DNA of 9,684 nucleotides from UBA993 sp964389365 (GTDB lineage: Bacteria; Bacillota; Dethiobacteria; DTU022), in the NCBI GenBank assembly GCA_964389365.1, contig CAYMDO010000049.1:1-9684 (forward strand). The letters are read 5' to 3'. Made by a program: the position numbers and the translations under genes. The notes beneath the pieces are model-generated. The model did no database searches. It was not told the origin of the DNA and saw only the letters and a list, made by a program, of their open reading frames with translations. Positions 5,664-9,684 of the stretch are shown here, one piece after another. Position 1 is the stretch's first letter, and each line of letters opens with the position of its first letter.

Positions 5664-6711
5664 CTTCCAATGTTGTCAGCGGATGGGTTTCAGTTGGAAT
5701 TTTCAGGGTAAACTTCGCCCCGCCCCGCTCGTTTTCCAAAAGAATGCTGCCCTGGTGGGCGTCCACGAAGCCTTTGGCGATGGACAAGCCCAGCCCCACG
5801 CCGCCCGTGCGGGCGTTTTTGGAACGGTAAAATTTTTCAAAAACCAGTTCCAAATCTTCCTTCGGAAAACCTTTCCCCGAATCGGTTATCGCCACCACGC
5901 ACAGGTTTTCGATGACTTTCCCCTCGATTTTTATGGCCGAACCCGCCGGGGTGTACAGGGCGGCATTGTAGAGGATGTTCGTCAGCGCCTGTTCCATCAG
6001 GCCAAAATCGAGCTTCACCAGCGGCAGGTTTTCCGGGATACTGACGTTCACCTGGTGGTTTTTCAATTCCTTTTTCAAACGGTTCACCACCGTGTAAACC
6101 AACTCGCCCAGGTCGCACCAATCGAGTTTCGGCTGGATGTAGCCGGAGTCGAGGCGGGACATGTTCAGCAAGTTGTCCACTAAGCGGTTGAGGCGCTCGG
6201 AGGCGAGGTTGATTTCCCGGTAAAGCCTGCGTTTGTTCTCCTCGCTCAAGCCCGAATTCTTCTGCATCAGGTTGTCCGAAGCCCCGATGATGGTGGCGAG
6301 CGGCGTACGCAGTTCGTGCGAGAGCGAGTTGAAAAGGGTGTCGTAGAGCTTCGCAGCTTTCGCCCGTTCCTGCCGCTGCCTGGCCTTTTCCTCTGCCCGC
6401 CGGATGCGTGCCGTCAGCACCCCGTTCAACAGGGCGATGATAAAATACATGCCCAGCATCAAGGTGTCTTCGGCGCTGCCCGCCGTAAAAGTAAAGTGCG
6501 GCGGGATGAAAAAATAATCCCAAACAAGGGCGCTCAACACCGCCGCCGTCAGCACCGGGTAGAGGCTCAGGCGCATTGCCAGCAGCGATACCGTCAGCAG
6601 CAACACGAGAGCAATGGTGCGGTAGCCCACCACTCCGGCGAGCAGGTAGCCCAGCATGGCGACGATGGCGACTGCCGAGACTGCGATGATGTATTGTCGT
6701 TTCAAATGCAT
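5656..6711 (-). CDS. kdpD: Short KdpD-type sensor histidine kinase (DUF4118)
   Basis: A 351-residue membrane sensor from ATG 6709-6711; an upstream in-frame ATG at 6750 would add 13 residues of little family character. Four transmembrane helices (about 7-27, 30-46, 51-68, 82-101), with the motif DYFFIPPHFTFTAGSAED between helices 3 and 4, are the DUF4118 module of KdpD. A short linker leads to the H box NSLSHELRTPLATIIGASDN (His132), the N box LTNILYNAALYTPAGS (Asn249), G1 DSGKGFP and G2 GGVGLGLSIAKG. Full KdpD has about 900 residues, with N-terminal KdpD and universal-stress domains plus a GAF-like region. None is found here and the upstream DNA does not encode them, so this is the C-terminal architecture alone. 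It is the first gene of the operon, with overlap into the regulator gene. The ligand sensed (K+, turgor, c-di-AMP) cannot be read from sequence. Confidence 0.9.
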   Translation of the reverse strand: MHLKRQYIIAVSAVAIVAMLGYLLAGVVGYRTIALVLLLTVSLLAMRLSLYPVLTAAVLSALVWDYFFIPPHFTFTAGSAEDTLMLGMYFIIALLNGVLTARIRRAEEKARQRQERAKAAKLYDTLFNSLSHELRTPLATIIGASDNLMQKNSGLSEENKRRLYREINLASERLNRLVDNLLNMSRLDSGYIQPKLDWCDLGELVYTVVNRLKKELKNHQVNVSIPENLPLVKLDFGLMEQALTNILYNAALYTPAGSAIKIEGKVIENLCVVAITDSGKGFPKEDLELVFEKFYRSKNARTGGVGLGLSIAKGFVDAHQGSILLENERGGAKFTLKIPTETHPLTTLEDE

Positions 6712-6747
6712 TTCATTTGAACAATCAAAAGTCTGAAAAGAACCATG

Positions 6748-6755
6748 CAAAGGTC
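6748..6755 (-). promoter_or_regulatory. Candidate -7 box of the kinase operon promoter
   Basis: On the minus strand GACCTTTG lies 37 bp before the kinase ATG and matches seven of eight positions of the Bacteroidota -7 consensus TAnnTTTG. No convincing -33 TTG is seen upstream. The same 13-mer core, ACCTTTGCATGG, recurs at 7967-7978, so the match may be a repeat and not a promoter. Confidence 0.25.
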
Positions 6756-6812
6756 AGGCTGAAAACGTAAATGGCGTATAAAATAAAAGGGCGGGGGTGT
6801 AAAAAAGTTATA

Positions 6813-6859
6813 AAGAAGCTACGTTTTTCCGTCGCAGCGACGGAAAAACGTAGCTTCTT
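6813..6859. repeat. 47-bp perfect palindrome (2 x 23 bp, 1-bp centre)
   Basis: The left arm 6813-6835 (starting AAGAAGCTACG, ending CCGTCGC) is the exact reverse complement of 6837-6859. It would form a very stable hairpin or cruciform. On the minus strand it is followed by TATAACTTTTTT, so it may end transcription coming from the right before the potassium operon begins. On the plus strand no T run follows. It could also be a dispersed intergenic repeat. It is 101 bp upstream of the kinase start. Confidence 0.85.
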
Positions 6860-7194
6860 CTCTAATTCAGCTTTGCTTGTGTCCCCTTCAAATTGATGCC
6901 CCACTCATTCAGGGACCGGATGTGGAATGCTCAACGAAGGAAACTTTGCATGGGCTTTTTGTAAAATGCTCGGCGTGACCGTATAGCTATACATCATGGC
7001 CGATTTGCAGAAAAATTGCCATTTGTACTGCCAAACCAGTTTTTGGCTTTCTTCACCGATTTTCGAGGCCTTGGTTTCCACATAGTTGTTTTCGTAACGG
7101 TGTTCGATCGAAACAAGCTAGACTGTATTTTGCTTTCCAGGAGTGGACAAGCGATTGCCAAGAACATAAGTCATCTCACCTTGTTTTTCCTCTT
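6860..7194 (-). other. Gene-poor stretch with a possible degraded minus-strand ORF
   Basis: No intact gene is recognised. On the minus strand one frame reads 18 codons from ATG 7174 (MTYVLGNRLSTPGKQ), a TAG at 7118-7120, then 70 open codons to TGA 6905-6907. These include HRYENNYVETKASKIGEE and KLVWQYKWQFFCKSAMMY, which look protein-like but match no family I recognise. A plus-strand 60-codon frame (7016-7198) overlaps it and looks like noise. The stretch may be the tail of a dead gene. Confidence 0.3.
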
Positions 7195-7919
7195 TTGAAT
7201 GATTCTGCCGACCAAGAGACAGTCAAGCTCACTGCCAATGGTGAAACGCTAAGGGAGGTCTTCGCTTACCAAACTGCCACCCCTTTCATGACGCACCTGC
7301 AGGTGTGCCTCTCAATATGGTCGTCATAGTGAGAGACCCCTGGTCCACCCATCCGGACGGGAATTATAACCTGGAGTTCGCACCCGTTAAGGCCTGCATC
7401 GTCGCCCTGGTTGGCACCTTCGACCCAGCCGACCCCAACGCCTCCTTTAGCTTCATGGAACTGCAAAGCAAAAACTTCTACGACGGCTACGATGGAAGTA
7501 CCCAACTCAACCTGGCCAGCTTTCCCCAGTACAGGGGCAAGGTGCGTCGCAGTGAAAACCGCGTGCTGGGAACAAGCACCTGGCTGCACTGTACCTTTAC
7601 TTATGATACTTATGGCCGCATCACCCAAAGCCAGGGCAACAGCTACCTGAACAGCACAACTGCCAATGCCGAAACCACGGTCAACACTTACGACTTTAGC
7701 GATTTTCTGATGCTATCCACCAGAACGCATCTGCCGGGTTCCGCTGCGTCCACCGGCAATCAGACCATCAAAACGAACTACCTGAACGACCATGCCGGTC
7801 GAAAAACCGACCTGCTGCTGGAGGTTACTGGAGTAGTAAATACCCACCTGGCAAAATACAGCTACGACTACCGGGAGTGCTTGGCTGAAATCTACTCTGG
7901 AAAAAATCCCGACAACTAA
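7195..7919 (+). pseudogene. RHS/YD-repeat protein fragment
   Basis: The open frame from GTG 7305 (204 codons) shows YD-type repeats at roughly 30-residue spacing: FTYDTYGRITQ (98-108), NTYDFSDFLMLSTR (127-140), YLNDHAGRKTDLLL (159-172) and YSYDYRECL (185-193). The lead-in RGKVRRSENRVLGTSTWLH resembles the region before the YD core in large Bacteroidota RHS proteins. Such proteins are secreted or cell-surface and over 1000 residues, often with a toxic C-terminus; here no signal peptide, full repeat array, core motif or toxin remains. Upstream, in another frame, LNDSADQETVKLTANGETLR (from 7195) may belong to the same dead gene, implying a frameshift near 7300. The frame ends abruptly after SGKNPDN. 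No promoter or start is convincing. Confidence 0.6.
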
Positions 7920-8002
7920 AATGACTGAACTTCATACTTTGCTTCCAGGATATAAAAACGGAGCCCCATGCAAAGGTAACTTACACTGTTAGACTGGAAT
8001 AT

Positions 8003-8164
8003 ATGGGGTTGGTCGGATGGATACACACAGTTTACATTTTGTATTCCTCAACCTTAAAGAAGTATTATACTGATCAAACAGAAGGGTCTATGATGGAAAG
8101 GTTAAGGCGTCACAATTCCGCACATAAAGGATTTACGGGAAAAGTGAATGACTGGGAGATAGTC
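8003..8164 (+). pseudogene. GIY-YIG nuclease domain fragment
   Basis: From ATG 8003 the 54-codon frame reads HTVYILYSSTLKKYYTDQT and then MERLRRHNSAHKGFTGK and NDWEIV. This is the N-terminal two thirds of the small single-domain GIY-YIG proteins (UPF0213-like) common in Bacteroidota, usually about 80-100 residues. The VYI part and the Arg in ERLRRHN are kept. The second half of the signature is YYTDQT where the family has YYIGQT, so the key Gly is lost. The frame stops at TAG 8165-8167, and the following codons belong to a different protein, a recombinase, in the same frame. The helix with the catalytic Glu is absent. It is likely a dead remnant joined by deletion. Confidence 0.7.
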
Positions 8165-8167
8165 TAG

Positions 8168-8329
8168 CTCCATAGTTTTGCTACACACCTGTTGTCAAAA
8201 GGTGTTAATCTCCGTTATATCCAGGAACTTTTGGGCCATGAATCAAGTAAAACAACTGAGATTTACACTCATATCACCGGTGATATGTGGAAAATTGTAC
8301 ATAGCCCTTTAGATGGGCTTAACTTATAA
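8168..8329 (+). pseudogene. C-terminal fragment of a XerC/D-like tyrosine recombinase
   Basis: The 53 codons read LHSFATHLLSKGVNLRYIQE, then LLGHESSKTTEIYTHITGDM and a tail VHSPLDGLNL with TAA at 8327-8329. This is the conserved C-terminal catalytic part of tyrosine recombinases: the LLGH histidine and the nucleophile Tyr in TTEIYTH are present. Just before HSFATHL the family has the HxLR box; here the bases read TAG CTC, so a stop stands in the Leu position and the catalytic Arg codon appears changed (CGC to CTC would explain it). Everything upstream is missing and replaced by the GIY-YIG fragment. The SPLD ending is shared by Xer-like and integron-type enzymes. It is inactive, but marks past site-specific recombination right beside the attC-like region. 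Confidence 0.85.
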
Positions 8330-8430
8330 AATACGGTTTCGCATAATATATAAATCAATTTGTTTACATTTAATGCGAAACCGATGATAGGAAAAATAAA
8401 CGCCGTATGGCGTTTATACCAATGTTAGGC
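8317..8430 (+). other. attC-like recombination site (candidate)
   Basis: GCTTAAC (8317-8323) fits the integron R'' core RYYYAAC, and GTTAGGC (8424-8430) fits the R' core GTTRRRY; the two pair at six of seven positions. Between them are a perfect 11-bp inverted repeat CGGTTTCGCAT (8334-8344) with 8373-8383 and a 9-bp hairpin, ATAAACGCC (8396-8404) with GGCGTTTAT (8409-8417). The length of 114 bp is within the known attC range. The left core overlaps the last codons of the recombinase fragment, and the right core lies 45 bp before an AT-rich gene, as in a gene cassette. The side hairpin makes the fold atypical. Confidence 0.4.
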
Positions 8431-8464
8431 ACAAGCAAAAGAAACTGACAATTTTGAAATAAAT

Positions 8465-8470
8465 AAGGAA
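8465..8470 (+). promoter_or_regulatory. Ribosome binding site of the DUF262 gene
   Basis: AAGGAA lies five bases before ATG 8476-8478. It is a clear Shine-Dalgarno-like site, unlike the leaders of the potassium genes, and it fixes the start. Confidence 0.55.
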
Positions 8471-8475
8471 ATAAT

Positions 8476-9669
8476 ATGGGACAATTTAGAGACGTATCAA
8501 TCAAGAATGTGATTGAAGAATTAAATCAAAGTTACTTTTTACCAGACATTCAACGGGAATTTGTTTGGCCTAGAAAAGCAAATGAAAAAAAGATTGAACA
8601 ACTTTTTGATTCTATTCTTCGTGGCTATCCCATTGGTTCATTTCTATTTTGGAAATTAAAGAAAAACGATATTGAAACTAATAAAGATGCAAAAGAAGAT
8701 TCTGACAAACTGAATTTTCAGCTTTACAAATTCATTGAAAATTATGATGAAAGAAAAACTCATAATGAGAAGGTAAACATCGAACAAATAAATGCAGATG
8801 ACCTTTCTATTGTTCTTGACGGACAACAGCGATTAACTTCATTGTACATTGGATTAAAAGGAACAAGAACACTCAAGAAACCAAAAGCTTGGTGGGATAA
8901 TCCAAACTCATTTGAAGAAAAACAACTATACATAAATCTACGATACCAACCACAAGAAGAAAACCCAGACGATAATTTTGAATTTGAATTTCACAAGAAA
9001 AGGTCAACGCCTAAAATTGATGAAAAGAACTATTGGTTTAAAGTTGGTGAGATTTTAAGTATAGGTAGTATTGTTAGCTATGCCCGAGAAAATAATCTTT
9101 CAGACCCCGAAGCTGAAATACTTGAAAAACTAAAAGATGCCTTTTGCACAAAAAGTCTAATCTCATATTTTGAAGAAACAGAAAAAAACCTTGATAAGGT
9201 ATTAAAGATATTCATCAGGGTAAATAGTGGCGGTACACAACTATCTTACTCAGACCTTTTAATGTCAATCTTGACTGCAAATTTTTCGTCAGATATTAGA
9301 GATTTAATGAACAAATTTGTTGATTCAGTTAGTGAGCAAGGATTTGGAGTTATGGGACGAGACCAAGTATTAAAAACTTGCCTCTTATTGACTGAAAGCA
9401 ATCATATTTTCCAACTCAAAAATTTCAGCAAAAGTAATATCAACAAAATTGAAGCAAATTGGGTGAAAATTACAGAGACCATTTTTAAGGCAATCAAGCT
9501 GTTGCAGGAATTTGGATATACAAATAGACTTTCATCTGCTTACATATTATCAATTGTAGCCTATTATATTTTTAGAAACGAAAATTACTCACAAGACGAT
9601 AAAGAGCAAATGTTGAACTTTGTTCGTAATGTAAGCATCCGGCGAAGCACACCTACTCTTCCTGTCTGA
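8476..9669 (+). CDS. DUF262 (GmrS/ParB-like N-terminal) protein, 3'-truncated
   Basis: A 397-codon frame. The DUF262 domain is clear: FLPDIQREFVWP (21-32), IEQLFDSILRGYPIGSFLFW (40-59), the ParB-like motif IVLDGQQRLTSLYIG (112-126) and FIRVNSGGTQLSYSDLL (246-262). DUF262 is the N-terminal half of GmrSD-type modification-dependent restriction enzymes and of many defence-island proteins, with a nucleotide-driven nuclease role in the known cases. Homologues usually go on to 550-600 residues or carry a DUF1524 HNH nuclease; neither is seen. After MLNFVRNVS (379-387) the sequence turns into IRRSTPTLPV and stops, and the bases become GC-richer, which suggests a junction near 9635-9645. The gene is strikingly AT-rich beside the potassium operon, a sign of transfer. 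Cassette-like position after the attC-like site. Antiviral function is inferred. Confidence 0.8.
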   Translation: MGQFRDVSIKNVIEELNQSYFLPDIQREFVWPRKANEKKIEQLFDSILRGYPIGSFLFWKLKKNDIETNKDAKEDSDKLNFQLYKFIENYDERKTHNEKVNIEQINADDLSIVLDGQQRLTSLYIGLKGTRTLKKPKAWWDNPNSFEEKQLYINLRYQPQEENPDDNFEFEFHKKRSTPKIDEKNYWFKVGEILSIGSIVSYARENNLSDPEAEILEKLKDAFCTKSLISYFEETEKNLDKVLKIFIRVNSGGTQLSYSDLLMSILTANFSSDIRDLMNKFVDSVSEQGFGVMGRDQVLKTCLLLTESNHIFQLKNFSKSNINKIEANWVKITETIFKAIKLLQEFGYTNRLSSAYILSIVAYYIFRNENYSQDDKEQMLNFVRNVSIRRSTPTLPV

Positions 9670-9684
9670 GCCACCAGGGATACT
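9635..9684. other. Probable rearrangement junction at the window end
   Basis: AT-rich DUF262 coding sequence gives way to a GC-richer run (from about GCATCCGGCGAAGC) that no longer fits the family. Only about 45 bases of the new sequence are visible, so its nature is unknown. Confidence 0.45.

Noticed and set aside
7016..7198. Plus-strand 60-codon Phe-rich frame
   Set aside because: No promoter, ribosome site or family feature; it overlaps a more protein-like minus-strand frame.
7266..7628. Minus-strand frame of 120 codons over the RHS remnant
   Set aside because: It is opposite the plus-strand frame that carries the YD repeats and shows no recognisable domain.
7988..7994. Another GTTRRRY core (GTTAGAC) upstream of the GIY-YIG fragment
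   Set aside because: A single seven-base match with no partner core or inverted repeats is expected by chance.

Overview
The window reads as a chromosomal segment from a Bacteroidota bacterium, possibly of the Saprospiraceae/Chitinophagia type. The clues are the porin-2 style outer-membrane protein next to potassium genes, the RHS-type YD-repeat remnant, the weak ribosome binding sites on most genes, and the family resemblance of the IS66 proteins. This placement comes from family knowledge, not from a marker gene.

Layout. (1) 1-137: the 3' part of a proline-like tRNA whose anticodon arm is abnormal, a long terminator hairpin, and a second tRNA-like D-arm fragment that stops at an insertion sequence. 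(2) 138-2196: a decayed IS66-family element with 16-bp perfect terminal inverted repeats. tnpA is open. tnpB and tnpC are broken by stop codons, frameshifts, a deletion that fuses them, a 71-bp frameshifting insertion and a short palindrome in frame. (3) 2197-6711, all on the minus strand: a five-gene potassium operon. Transcription order is a short KdpD-type sensor kinase, a KdpE-type regulator, TrkH, TrkA, and a porin cut off by the IS66 element. (4) 6712-7194: a leader/intergenic stretch with a perfect 2 x 23-bp palindrome and degraded sequence. (5) 7195-8430: remnants on the plus strand, namely RHS/YD repeats, a GIY-YIG nuclease, the C-terminus of a tyrosine recombinase, and an attC-like inverted-repeat region. 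(6) 8476-9669: an AT-rich DUF262 gene that appears cut near its 3' end.

How the genes work together. The intact core is region 3. KdpD/KdpE pairs normally control the KdpFABC ATPase. Here the pair leads directly into the TrkH channel subunit and its TrkA gating subunit. The kinase and regulator genes overlap by 8 bp and all genes share one direction, so a rewired, probably autoregulated potassium-uptake operon is the simplest reading. Regions 4-6 look like an accessory junk-yard with cassette-like features. A recombinase tail, a GTTAGGC-type core site and an AT-rich putative defence gene occur in the order expected for an integron-type cassette, but the evidence is partial.
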